A stretch of DNA of 64,000 nucleotides from Saccharum officinarum. Its lineage: Eukaryota > Streptophyta > Magnoliopsida > Poales > Poaceae. Shown here in pieces: positions 1 to 12,305 of the stretch. The stretch is taken from the NCBI GenBank assembly GCA_020631735.1, contig CM036160.1:2712407-2776406 (forward strand), read 5' to 3'. The notes beneath the pieces were generated by a model. The model was not told the DNA's origin, made no database searches, and saw only the letters and a program-made list of their open reading frames with translations. The position numbers and the translations under genes are program-made. Positions within the stretch are counted from its first letter, which is position 1. Every line of letters begins with the position of its first letter.

Positions 1-3000
1 TACTTTTTCTAAGCTTTCCAGAATGTCCTATAGCACTAATTTTGGTGGTCTAAATCGCTAGTTATGAGCTTGCAAAGTAGAATGACAGAATCTGTCCAAA
101 TCTGGGCAGAGATGTCTTCCTTGTCTTGTTTGGCCTTGTTAGCTATAAAATCATCTTAATATGATAATAAGAAAGTTATAGACAACTTAATAAGCTTTAC
201 ATAAAGTTAAGGTTCAGACTTGTTGTGTCCCTAGAACTCCAGTTATGCATTTTTGAAGTTCTTGTCAGTTTTCTGTCCATATTGGTACAGATCTGAAATA
301 TTAGCATTTTGGTCATGTTAACCTATGAATTTGCTTTTGGTATGAATAACTAAAGTGTAGTCATCTTCCTAATCTTTCTATAAAGTCTAGGATCACCTTT
401 GTGGGATGTCTATAACCTCAGTTATAGTTGAAACAAGTAAGTACTGCGTTGCTGTCCAGATTCTGGACACATGCTAAGTTGGCTTCCTTAGCTAGCGTTT
501 GCTTAGAGCTAAATTTGTAGTTAGTTCATGCTCGAGATAAATGCTTATTTTGGGTGAGCCTTGTGCCTTGTATTGATTGCTTAAGCCCATTCGTTTGAAT
601 TTTCTCAAATGATTGCTTGATTGTGATGTTGAATGTATGCTTGTTATCTTGATAGTGCCCTAGTTGTCACCTCGTTTGTCCTCGGTGAGCATACGAGGGT
701 CACATAGCTTTATCCTAGAGCAAAGTTCATATACGTAATTGTATGGTTGTTGTCTTCAATTAGGTTTCTCTCTTAGGAGCCTGAGCCTGTAGACATGGTT
801 GCTTGCCTTGAGTGCTTGTATCCATGCCTTTGCTTGACCGAAAGCCCAAAGTTGAGTTCTCCTATATGTTTGTATAAGCCATGGATGTTTTCCAACCCTT
901 TTTGTGAAGACCCTTGTCGACTGACCAACCAAGTTAACTTTCATCAACGCTAGGCGTGAGTGGAATCAAGTAAAAATCTCGTGCTTAGTCGCATTCGGCA
1001 ATAGAGCTATGTTCTCTTTTGCTATGTTTTGATCTGCGAATAGCTTCCCTGTTGATTCTAAACCTTGTGACTACCTTTGCTTGTTATCCCTCCTTATATG
1101 GCGTTTGTTCTTACAACCCATCGGTGCCACTTGAAATTTCACTTTCGTTGTATGTTTAGTAAGGGTGTTATGAGTAGCAGCTGATGGTGCCGCGACGAAA
1201 CCAAGGGCCTCCTGTGGCTGCAGACACATGGCTGGCTGCTTGGCACGCGCTGGTATCATGATTTCTAGTCATGATCCATTATCAAACGACAGACGATGTG
1301 CTATTTTCTTGTGTTCCTTCTGGGTTATCTCTCCATATCATATCGTAAGATCCATATCTTAGACCGAAAGTAGTGGAGCTTCCTCCTGAAGTTGCTAAGA
1401 GGATAACCTTTGAAGAACAGGTCACCAACATAAACTTTAACAGACTGCAATATGTGGTAGTCAAGTGACTCTACTTAGTTGTCCCAATACTGACGGCCAC
1501 CATCTAGTGAGTAAAGCATCTCATTTCTGTTGGATAAAAAGGACATCCAACACTTACTACTGGACAAGTCATCCGTTGGATAAGACTCGATCACCACATT
1601 AAGCAAGTTTTAACCTTTGTATGCATAATGGCCATACCGTCGAAATCAACCATCTCTGGTGTGACTTCTTATCTGCTAACCTCGATGGCAACCATTCGTT
1701 CTGCGTCAACCATGATTATTGTGGTCAAGAGTGAAGATTTGGAATTTTTAGTGTTGAGAGACAACTAATTAGTTGCCAATAGGAAGGTTAATCTCTAGCT
1801 AGGTAACGACTCTTTGGTAGCTACGAAGGCTATGTCTTACAGAGCAATAACCAACAAGAAGTTCATCAACTAGCCAATAACTGGAGTGATACTCTATCGT
1901 CCAGAGTCATTGCGACCAAGTCAATTCCGTCTTGGACAATCACACAAATAGTGCCAGGTGTTCAGTCAGCCGCGATGAAGAATTAGAGAAATGCATGCCC
2001 TAGTTTCGATCAACATCCTTGTGCCCTTAGGTGCTACAAACGGTTTGTTCATAACTTTATTGGATGAAGTGTCGAGGAATATTCAAGAATGGTTCCTTAT
2101 CCTTGTAGGAATGTTCTCCAGGCAGAGTATGCGTTTTGTCCTGCAAAAGTAACCCGCAAGTTCAAAGCTTGTGCATCATTGGATTGGCATGTAAATTAAT
2201 GGTCGAGATCTGCTGTTGGATGGCCCTTTTGAGGTCTCACAGATACTAGTTACACTCTTTCATTTGCTTTTGCTTTCTCGTATCCCCAATGTACGAGCAG
2301 CCTTGGTGTTCTGCAAATCAATGTATGCCATCACGAATCAAAAGCAATTTGAAAAGTGTCAAACAACAGATTTCCCATCTTAGAGCTGCTGTTTGATCCT
2401 AAAAGGGAAGCCTCAAGGGGAAAGTTGGCCTGACAAAGTTGCTACATTACAAGTCCACTCAACTTACAGTGCAACTAAGTCACAAAGGAAAAAATTTTAC
2501 TCAATCGCTTGGTGGTAGACTCCTCCCTGCGGTTTAGTGAATATTTACAACTTTTGTTGTCCTTAAGGCCTCACTACATTTTGCTTTGGTACTAATTTTC
2601 CAATGATGACATACTTTGGTACCTTATACATGTTTTTACCCAAGGGTTTGCATCTGATTCAACCCAGATAACTGTTGTCTTGGATAAAAGAATCTTATTA
2701 GGTAGCTGTTGGCTGGAATACGAAGCCGACAGAGTCAGCTATCACATTCACTAACCCATCAACAGACTCAGATAATACAGTGTTGTCATCAGAGAAAGAG
2801 AACTGCACACATGGGACCACAAGTAGTTTTCCATTAGTTGGTGTCTAAATGAATGAACATTTACGACCAACATAGACCTTGTCTATTGGTTAGTCAGTAT
2901 TCTATGGCCTCAGAGTATAATTGTCATCTATGATCTCACCTTTTGGAAGGTTGTACTCAAGCCATTTTGGTAGAGAGTTGCTTTTCAAAACCATGTGAAC

Positions 3001-3389
3001 ATAGAGCCATTTCAACGAGTATACTTCTAAAAATTTTGGTCTAGTGTCAAGTTCATATGGCCTATGTTATGCTCATGAGAGAGCCAGATACTTGTGAGTG
3101 GTTCACTCATGGACCAAATGACCTCTATACACTAAGAATGCAGTACGTGCTATCTTGGATTCCTCCCAAAGTAACAATGCTTCATGGAAGTCAATGAAGG
3201 AAATTCTTCAGACAAATTTTACCATGAAAAGTAAGTATCGGAAAGTGCCTTTGGTCAAATTGTTCGCCGATGATGAAGCTTTATAGCTGAATGCTATAGC
3301 AGATGTTGGAAACTAGACAACATGTCTCTCTTCCTTAAAAGATCTTTCATTCCGAATCTCGGGACGCGATTCTTTTAAGGGGGGAGGGC
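1..3389 (+). mobile_element. Probable decayed internal region of a Gypsy-type LTR retrotransposon
   Basis: No long reading frame exists on either strand. The right end shows the classic junction of grass Gypsy elements: a short decayed coding tail (plus strand, about 3330-3378, reading like IPNLGTRFF then stop), a polypurine tract, and then an LTR starting TGTAACACCCC. The first kilobase resembles LTR or untranslated sequence of such elements (phrases like 'ccagttatg' and 'tctgtccag' recur in the LTR at 6.3-6.7 kb), so an older insertion may lie there. Reverse transcriptase and integrase motifs were not recognised. The assignment rests mainly on the 3' junction; the stretch before about 3200 is essentially unassigned. 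Confidence 0.4.
3371..3389 (+). other. Polypurine tract of the Gypsy element
   Basis: The run TCTTTTAAGGGGGGAGGGC lies directly before the LTR start TGTAAC. Plus-strand DNA synthesis of LTR retrotransposons is primed at such a purine tract next to the 3' LTR, which fixes the element orientation as plus. Confidence 0.65.
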
Positions 3390-6300
3390 TGTAACACCCC
3401 AGGTGTTGATCACCAATTAAGTAGTGAGTTTAAGCTCAAACATGATAAATTAGTTGAGATGACGATGCCAAAGCCAAACCTATGGAAATAAACCCTAATC
3501 TAAACTTGGATGCTGCACCCTTCTTTGCATATAGGTCCCTTTTCAAAGATATATGTTTGGGTGGTGTTATGGCAATATCTTCATGTGTCTCACATCACAT
3601 TCTATCTATATTGATCCCTGGAAAAGTTTCATGAAGTTTGGAATCAAAAAGTCACATGAAATGATAAGTTATATGCTTGTTTGGATTATAACTAAAACCT
3701 ACATTTTTGTGCAACCTATGCACGGTGGGTATGTTTGGTCTCTACAACACCTTAACTACACTTAGGGTACTTAATGGAACAATGTTCATGTTGATCATTT
3801 TGCCTAAATGTGCTTCTAAGTGATGGTTGACCGTGGATGGACCCTAGAACACTTTTGTTTGACCGTTTCAAAAGTGTGACATAGAAGCTTTGCATGACTA
3901 TGCACCCTTTTACAAAGTTGTAGAGAATTTTATAAGGAACAAACTTTGTTTAAGAGTCAAGTCATGAAAATGTGTGGAACATAAAAAAAAAAGGGCCCAC
4001 AAGTCAGTTTTAGGGCTGATTTCAGCACTTAGCCATTTTAAGCCCTAATTCCAGTAACGTCGACGTTGGCATCTCACGTTCTCCGAATTTTGTTGAATAA
4101 CTCAAGTTGACCCAAAAATGAAAGTTGGAAATAATTCATTGGAGAACAACATGTAAAAAGTTGGGATCAATTTGACCAAGTTTGGCATTGCAAAATCCCA
4201 AAACCGAGCCCTAGATTGACATGTTGACACTGGTTATTTGGGGACTGGTTATCTCCTAATCTACAACACTAATGACCATGACCCTTAAACAAGTTTTGTA
4301 GAGGGTTATGTGGGCTTCAATTTTGCTTTTGGGCCCATGACCTAATTCGGCCTGTAGACGGCCCAAATCAGTGTTCCACCTTACCCAAACCGCTGTCTGC
4401 CACGTATTCGGTGGAATGCCGCAATGGCCGCCGCGTGCCCTGGACGTGGCCGTCATGCGTAGAGCGCGGTCGCCATTGCTGCCGCGTGCCCTCCGCGTGT
4501 CTGCGCCCTTGTCCTCCGAACGCCGTGTCGAGCTACCGCAGACGCTCCTCCACTTCTCTGGTTCACCTCTGCTTCGCCACTCGCTCTTCCTCGCAGCGAC
4601 ACCGCGCGTGGGCGTGTCCGCCATGGACGGTCGAGCCGAGCTCCAGGCCACCATCATTCCTTTGCCTCTGGTCACCCTCCACCTGAGCCGACTGTGCCAC
4701 TGCGTCTCTCGCACCTCGTCGCACCTCCAGAGCTCCTCGCCTCGTCGGTTTCACCCCCGCAGCTTGCTGTCGTCGGAGCACCGGCCGCCAAGCCGCCGGT
4801 CGCCGTGGCTGGGCCGCCTCGGGCAGCTCTAGGCCGAGCCACGTCCTTCTACGGGTGTGTGCTAGCCGTGGCTTGCCCTAGCGCCATCGCTCGCCGCCAA
4901 TGCTGCCATCGGCCGTTGGAACCGTGGCAGCGCCGTAGCCGTCGGAGCCGTGCCCCGGCGTGTCACCGCGCACGCGGCTAGGGGCCATGGGCCACCTCAC
5001 GCCAAGCCGCGACCGCCTTCGGATGCGCCTCGCCACCGCGCAGCTCCCGCGCTGCTCCTCCGCCGCCGGCGAGCCGTGGGCCGGCCTTTCCCCTCGCCGG
5101 AGGCCGCCTTCCCTGCTCGGCCGGTTTGAGGAAGAGGACCGGCGTCTCCTCTCTCTCCATCTCTCTGTGTTTGAATGACAGGTGGGGCTAGGTGGTCCAG
5201 CGGGTCCCACTTGTCGGCTTAAGAAAGCGGTTGTCTGGGTATGTATTCGGGTGGAGCTAGCAAATTAAATAGGGTTTGAGTAATTCTGTGTTTGAATTTC
5301 AGATTTCATTTAAATCTTCAAAAATTCATATCTCATGTTAGAAAACTCCAAAAATAGTAAATGGGGACTTTTTGGAAACCTTGAGAAGAGATCTATGCAG
5401 TAGAGTCATAAAATTCTATATGTTTGTAGATAATTTCTGATGTCTTTAGTTAAGCCTTAAAAATGCTCCTAAAAATGCTTATCATCTTGAGCAGAGCCAT
5501 ATCTAGAGTTTTAGAACTCCAAAAATAGTGATTCTTGTTTTGTTAATTTTGTGATGACATTTATTTGCTAGGAAAAATATTAAACACCCTAGTTGTTCAC
5601 TGTTTTCTTAGGGTTTTGATTTGACCTTGTTAAATAAGGAAAATTATATTTTATTACTTGTCATTTTATATCTTGAGTTGTGATGCTCCAAATGATGTGA
5701 AATTTTTATGGTAGTCTGTCCATGCTATGAATGTACTGTGGTAGAAATTTCATGGTCATTGCTTACTGTATGCTCAAGTTATTGGTTTAACTTGTTTATA
5801 GCTTGATAAATAGCTTATAAATAATATATAAATGGTAAAATAGAAAATATTGTTCCATTACCTTAGTATGATGTTTCTCTATCATATTGATTCATAATAT
5901 GGCCTTATGTTCACAGAAAATATTGAGTTTTAGGTTTAACTTGCTCTCACATGATTTATTGTCATAGCTATTTGTCTTTTTCATAGAGGTTGAGATACAT
6001 GTCCAATTAGCTTGAAAATTTGTACAGTAGACTTTTGAGAGTATTTGTAGACCCCTGTAATTTTGGTAGAATTTATTATGCACTTTTGATATGTGTTCAT
6101 AATTCCACCTAATTATCTAAATAAATTAAGAAAATGCATTAAAAGAAATTATTTAGGAATGGACACTATGTTTTCTGGTGTTCATTAGTCATGTGTGACA
6201 TGTGGGTAAAGTTAGTTTTGTCCAATTATATGTTTGCAACATAAGTTAATAATTATTTCTTGCAAATGAGATTTCTGGTCAGATCTGGAAACTTGGCAAA

Positions 6301-8578
6301 GTTCTTCATGATAATGTGCTTTGTTGGGAAACTTGTTTATACAAAAGTTGTAGATAATTTATATATCTAGCTGCTGTTAAAATTTGGTGGTATTTTCCCA
6401 TGTGGTTTAGGAGTTATAGCTGTTTAAAGTTAGGGTACAGAATTGTTTGCTCTCTGTTTGTCAGGAACAGATTCTGGAACTTCGTATTTTTGACTTGTTT
6501 AACTTATGAATCATGCTGTGATGATATTATATGAAATGTAGAGAATGTCATGAGCTTTTCATAATGTCTTCTTGCCAGTCAATTGGAGTTGTAGATCTCC
6601 AGTTATGATTAAATTACTCAGCTGTTGGTCTGATGTCCAGAAGGTAGCAATTTCTAGTTCTAGTACTTTGATTAACTTTGTCATGCTTGGGTATTGAAGT
6701 GTGACTCATATCTTTGATGATACTTGGGTGGTACCCTGTGATCTTGTGAGACTTGTTTCTTGATTGATGTGCTAGCCCTCTTCTATATTATGTCTTAATG
6801 AGGATTAAGTTAATTAGCTCTAGGGTTTATGTGAACTTTGGTATGCTTACATGATTACTTTGTTTATTGCACTTCTTTGTATTCATACACTTGCATCTTG
6901 CATCTCATTTAGGTACGCTAGATGCACCCCGTGAAGGACGTGTGGTGGAGCCAAACCCGAAGATGGAGTTGGTGGATCCATCTCGAAGGGAAATGCTCGC
7001 CAAGCGAGTTCTTCTGACATACTCTAGCTTGAGTCGGATCTCAGGCAAGCCCCGGAGCATTATAAGCCTCCTATCTTCAAAGCAATTAATTCTATATATG
7101 TTATAAGTATTGTTGCATCAAGTGATAGGAGTTGGTTGGAAACCCTTGCTGCATTATATCATTCCTTGTCCAGATATATGAATCCTTGAATCCTACATAG
7201 ATTAGGATCGAGTAGATGCTTAGCCCTGCTTTAAGCGGTAGAAGTCAGGTGATTTCCTGTCACCTGCGAGATATAGGGATATTCATATATGGCACGGTTG
7301 GCTATATTTGTTATCGTGGAAAGGAACCATGTGTTAATAAAATGAAATGAGACCGGGCGGGATGATGATAGTAAAGCGACAAGGCATGGAGGTCTTGGGT
7401 GTGGATCTATCCCCGTCTGAGTCGTTTAAGGACCGATTCGCTGTACGTCCTTGAGTCATGTTGAACGCAGTCTAACACTTAGTTGGCCGGATAAGTCGTT
7501 CTGACCGCGAATCCGAGTAATACAGTTCAGGCCGGGAATCGAATGGTAGGTTGCTTCTTGGAGGAGAGAAATGATGTGCTTGGGGACATTGGCGTGAGAC
7601 CAAGGGGGGTTAGAGTCCCTATCACCTGGCAGAGTGTCGCCCTTGGGGTCGCGACATCATTCGGACCCGTGGCTCCTGAACTGTACCAAAGGTGACCTGA
7701 GCAGCCCTCGCCAGGCGTGACTCGGTGAGTGTTAGAAATACCCCTCCAGCTGGATAGGAATTCGATTCGAATCGCCGTCGCTCTCGGTTAGTGAGCACTT
7801 GACTTGAGCAGCGGCAACGTAGATTCAATTAAATTGAACGGATGGTTAATTGGATCACGATGAAAAGGTTGCCTCAATTTATACCTGCTATGGTTAATAT
7901 TGTTTGCTCCTAATAAAGTGAGTGCTCTAGTACAGGTTCTAATATAGATGATAGGTTAATGATAATTAACTTGATGCTTAAGCATTAATAATTGATCATC
8001 TATATTAAGCTTTTTATGCAAAATGTTGTCAAGCTAGTCCCACTTCATATCAGCCTTGCATGATCCTTGGTGTCACCTTATTTCTGGTTTCTGACGGGTA
8101 AGTCTAGCTGAGTACCTTCTCGTACTCAGGGTTTTATCCCCACTTGTTGCAGGTTGTGATGTATCATGGCGGCTGCAAGAGTTGGTTGACTCCTGCCGTA
8201 GTGGCGGAGTGTGATCACGGGCATGATCCTTGTTATTTACCTTATCTCTAATGCTTTTGTTGGAAGTCGACCGTGGTATTGGCATGTATTTGAAATAAGA
8301 TCAATGTTAGTTTCAAATTACTTTGCTTCCGCTACTTTTCAATGTAAGTTTTAATAACTATGTTGAACTCCGATGTATATTGAATTACTTGTGAAATGAT
8401 TGTAACATGTGACTTGTTATGTTGAATCACTACGATCTTGGCTTGTATGTTGGTTGGTTTGAAATCCCTCGTGATTTCATTGGACTACCGGAGTTATATG
8501 GGCTCAAGTGTGAGAATTTGATCACTTCGGTGATTGTTTTTATACTTGTGCTCTTATAATTTGGACGGTTCCGTTACA
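3390..8578 (+). repeat. Long (about 5.2 kb) 3' LTR of a Gypsy-type element
   Basis: It starts TGTAACACCCC and ends GGTTCCGTTACA, so the termini form the inverted pair TGTAAC/GTTACA expected of an LTR. It follows a polypurine tract and is followed at once by coding sequence of a FAR1-type gene, which marks the insertion point. Inside are a GC-rich block (about 4380-5200), a long AT-rich stretch (5250-6850), and near the 3' end a perfect 8-bp hairpin CTGAGTAC/GTACTCAG (8108-8129). Grass Gypsy LTRs of several kilobases are known. Smaller nested insertions inside it cannot be excluded. The matching 5' LTR would lie left of the window, so the target duplication (predicted GATGT at 8579) could not be checked. 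Confidence 0.65.
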
Positions 8579-10063
8579 GATGTTATCAGTTTTGATACTA
8601 CTTTTGGTACAAATAAGGAGAGTAGGTCTTTTGGTGTATTTGTTGGGTTCAATCATTTTAGAGAAACTGTGGTTTTTTTGTGATGTTCTTATGTACGATG
8701 AGACATTTGAATCCTTCAAGTGGCTATTTAAGACCTTCCTAAGAGCCCATAATAGCAAGCAACCTAAAACAATATATACTAATCAAGATTATGCAATGGG
8801 AAAAGCAGTTAAGGAAGTCTTTTTAGAAGCATGGCATAGTCTGTGCGCTTTTCACATTATGCATAATGCTGTCAAGCATCTAGCTGAATTGGATGATGAA
8901 GAATCAGGTGCTTCTCCCAAACAAGAAGTAGAAGACAACAATAAAGAACCGAGTATTCTTTCAGATTTTAGTGCCTGTATGTATGAGTGTGAAGATAAAG
9001 CAACATTTGAAGAAGCATTTAACACCATGAGGTCAAAGGCAAGCAAGCAAACTTGGTTGGATAGTATATACAAGGTAAGAGAAAAATGGGCTGAATGTTA
9101 TATGAATGATGTGTTCACTTTAGGGATGAGAAGTACACAACTCAATGATAGTTTGAATAGCGACCTAAAGCGACATTTCAAATCTGACTTTGATATAATC
9201 AGATTTCTTAAGCATTTTGAAAGAGTTGTGGAATATAAAAGAAAGAAGGAACTACAATCTGAATTTGAATCAAGGAAAAAATTACCTAAAATGAGGACAC
9301 ATATGTTAATCCAAGCTAGCAAGCTGTACACACCAACTATTTTTTAAGCTTTTCAAGGTGAATATGAGAGGTCAATGGTAGCATGCACCACAACATTGGA
9401 AAGCACAAATGAATATCTTGTAGCAAATGGGAGTCTAGATGAAAATTTTACCTTTGAGAAAGAGTACAAAGTTATTGGTGACCCCGTAGAGCAGACCAGT
9501 ACATGCAGCTGTGGGTAATTCAATAGAATCGGAATACTATGTGACCATGCTCTAAAAGTCCTTGATTTGATGAATATCAAATTACTTCCTGCACAATATG
9601 TACCGAAGAGATGGACACGGGAAGCACGCAGTGGAACGGTACAGGACAACCAAGGCCGAGATATAATAGAAAATCCAAAATTAGATGATATGCTTCGCTA
9701 TAAAAATATGGCTCGCAAATTTCTCAATTTGGCATATCGAGCTGCCAGCCATCCAAAATGCACCTTATTAGTAAACAACACACTTGACATGCTCAGTAAG
9801 GAAGTTCTTATTAGTAAACAACACACTTGACATGCTCAGTAAGCAAGTTGAAGAAGAAATGAATAGTGTTACAAGTCCTATGGATCCAATCACTGTTTTC
9901 CACCAATGTTACTCCACCCATTGAATTATTGAGTGCAGCCAGCCTAAAGAAAAAGGATGTGAAAACAAAAACCTCGAAGCGCAAAAGAAATTGGCTTGAC
10001 AAGAAGCGAAAGTTTACAAAAAAAGGGTGGAAACAAAAAAGAAAAAAGTTCAAAAATGTGTGA
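8579..10063 (+). pseudogene. FAR1/FHY3-related (MULE-type) transposase-like gene, 3' part, broken
   Basis: This is the downstream half of a FAR1-related or Mutator-like transposase. Visible in order: DTTFGTNKE (first catalytic region, 8594 on), GVFVGFNHFRETVVF, LMYDETFESFKWLF, TIYTNQDYAMGKAV, WHSLCAFHIMHNAVKH, and a SWIM zinc finger CSCG-x8-CDH near 9504-9554 followed by HALKVLD. A lysine-rich tail ends at 10063. It is inactive: the 5' half is cut off by the Gypsy LTR at 8578, a T-run (about 8672) shifts the frame, stops occur before AFQGEYE (9345) and inside the SWIM finger (about 9517), and a 43-bp tandem duplication (9764-9849) shifts the frame again. Domesticated FAR1-like factors and MULE transposases share this architecture, so which one it was is open. 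Confidence 0.85.
9764..9849 (+). repeat. 43-bp tandem duplication in the FAR1-like pseudogene
   Basis: Two adjacent 43-nt copies (9764-9806 and 9807-9849) starting CTTATTAGTAAACAAC differ at one base (AAGGAAG versus AAGCAAG). Because 43 is not a multiple of three, the duplication throws the C-terminal part out of frame. Confidence 0.9.
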
Positions 10064-10967
10064 CAAGAAAAAAGGAAATTGTTCAAAGGTATATGACAAC
10101 ACAAAATATACCAGATCCTCTCAAGTTGTATTTTCTTCAAAAAGTTTCAATTATATTTAACTATTTGATTCTCTTTTATTTGAAGGAGCAAGAAACTATA
10201 AAAGTGGTGGTCGATGAAGACGCAGTGGTACAAAATACATGTCTGAATCATACATCTGTGCCTGAGGAAGGGATCTCCGAATCCTACACGGCCATCAATA
10301 CCTTCTCTGAACTATTGACAGTAATATTTCAAAGCAATACACATTTTCTCTGGATCATACATGGCCATTATGCTGAATTATTGTTTTTTTAATTTTCAGG
10401 GAGCAATGACTGATGTTGTTATTGGTGAATTTTAGCAGTATAGATTATATCCCATATGCACTCAGGAGCATCCGAGCATGACTCAACAGCCTCCTTGGCC
10501 ATCTGTTCAGATAGTTTTGGCTTCCAGTTCTGTGTAATAAGCCATATGAAAGTAGCAAGTTGCAGACTTGCAGTAATATGCATCATTTTGTGCAGCCATA
10601 TGAATTGAACTTGCAGTAATCGGCAAGATCTTTTGTGGATTTCATTCACAAATATCATTCCAGATCCTTTTTTTCAACTCGAGGCAGCCCCATTTCCATT
10701 AACATTGTAACAGAAATACAGAGAGTATCAGGCAGATAGACAGAAACAGAGCTAAGACTGTAAAGGATCAGGCCTAGATGCCTTTTGGAGAAACAAAAGC
10801 TCAAACCAGAGCACATCAAGCTATCGTCTAGCAACCATCTACGAACCAACTAAAGGAACCAGCAAAAGCCTTTGCTATATTACAGACCCAAAATGGAAAA
10901 TGTAGAACAGGTTTACTCCTCCAGAACACAAACATGTAAACACTGGAGTTTTCCAGCAAATCGCCCA
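10064..10967. other. Non-coding stretch between two broken genes
   Basis: Small reading frames exist on both strands but none shows a recognisable domain. The first 330 bases look like continued 3' sequence of the FAR1-type gene. The rest (10420-10967) reads like untranslated sequence of a gene on the minus strand, matching the fragment to its right. I see no repeat or RNA gene here. Confidence 0.3.
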
Positions 10968-11352
10968 TGAGGGAAGGCAATCAAGCAGTGTCATCAGCGT
11001 CTTCCGTCAGCATCGCCGCTCCGTTTGACAGCCAGAAGTTCGTTTGCGATCTTGAGCATTCCAGCTGCTTCTTCTCATCATCAACGAACAGACCTGCCCA
11101 GAAGTTGATAAGGGCATTCCAGATCTATTTACAACACAATGACAATCTTTACAACTTTTACAGTAGAATGTGTTTGGTAGCACTTGAACAATTTACAGAA
11201 CTGTTAACAGTATGCAAGCACATTGCAGTCTCCTTGTATCACTGAGTCACCGACGAGCTTGTCCATGGGGCGACAGGGGCTGCGGGCCTGCGGCCGCGAA
11301 ACCGGAGCGTCGCGGTGGTACAGAGAGCTGGCGAGGTGAGGAACGCCGCCAT
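10968..11352 (-). pseudogene. Possible fragment of a plastid-targeted gene (minus strand)
   Basis: On the minus strand an ATG at 11352 opens a 37-codon frame beginning MAAFLTSPALCTTATLRF, rich in Ala, Ser, Thr and Arg with no acidic residues, as in a chloroplast transit peptide. It ends at a TGA (11239-11241), or could be spliced earlier at a GT donor just after the TSSS residues. About 130 bases downstream a stop-free stretch of roughly 45 codons ends near 10977, containing LFVDDEKKQLE and ending EDADDTA. This would fit a gene that lost its middle, or a transposon-captured fragment. The protein family was not recognised and the splice model is inference. Confidence 0.3.
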
Positions 11353-12305
11353 CACAACCAGCCAGGGAGGGGAGCGATGGGGAGGGGCGGGGCAGCCCTG
11401 CTAACGTGCCACGCCGTAGGATCAGGGAGGGGAGGGCAGCGCCGGCGAGGCACTCCAAGCGTCGCGGCGGCGACCGGTTGGGAAGGCGAAGGACGACGCG
11501 GCTATCGGCGACGGTGGCGGAGTCTGGACGAGTGGCTCCCTAGGGAAAGGGAGTTGCTAGTCACTCGGCTGATATGGGAGGCCCGTGAGATTTACCCCTG
11601 TTTGTTTCCAGTTTGCTTGAGTCACGCTTGGATTCGAATTGGACGGCTCAGATTCTTGACTGGAGAGACAAGTCGTTTTTGCCGACTTGAGAGGATCTGA
11701 TTCCGGATTTGGGAGTTTTTTTTAAAAAAAAAGATTTCGGATTCCGGACACCGGACATAGTAGTACTACTGCTACTGTGTGAGTGCGTGTGTGCTGGACT
11801 GCTGGCCTTTGCATTTGATTAGCTAGTGCTAGAGAGTTTTTTTTTTGGTGTTCAGGCACTAGTACTAGTAATTGTTTATTAGGTTCTAGCTCACGTGATG
11901 TTAGGGATATTAATTAATTATTAGCTAATTACACCTGTTGGGCAATAATATACACAGAATAATTAAGATTTATGGGAACTAATGAAGTACCTTGGCCATA
12001 GATAGGATAAGACACAGTCCTACGTATATACTCCATCTATATCTATACGTAATCCTTTTTGCTAAATAACAATATATTACAATTATCACAGGAGCCAGGC
12101 TAAACAAATGGAAGGATCTGTTACGGAGAAAATGGAAGGATCCGGTGTCCCGTTTTAAGATTCAGGCGAGTCATGCAGATGAATCATCGATTTTTATAAA
12201 ACGAACATATTTCCAAAATACTTGTGTCAAAATCTATTTTCTAAATTAAATTGAGTGAACAATGATGATGATGATGACGGATGATGGTTAATTGATGATA
12301 ATTGA
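11353..12305. other. Intergenic sequence, GC-rich then AT-rich
   Basis: The first 230 bases are very GC-rich and could be leader or promoter of the minus-strand fragment to the left. From 11700 the sequence becomes AT-rich with poly-T and poly-A runs and a short (GAT)n microsatellite near 12263. No gene or clear transposon end is visible. Confidence 0.3.

Noticed and set aside
2700..3235. A minus-strand frame that looks like a decayed antisense protein in the Gypsy internal region, with many stops at plausible tryptophan sites
   Set aside because: Counting stops gives roughly eight in about 180 codons, which is what random sequence yields. There is no family match, so it is not evidence for an antisense gene.
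4256..5210. Several overlapping 70-150 codon frames on both strands
   Set aside because: They fall in one GC-rich block inside the LTR where stops are rare on all frames. They show Arg/Pro/Ser-rich shadow composition and no domain.
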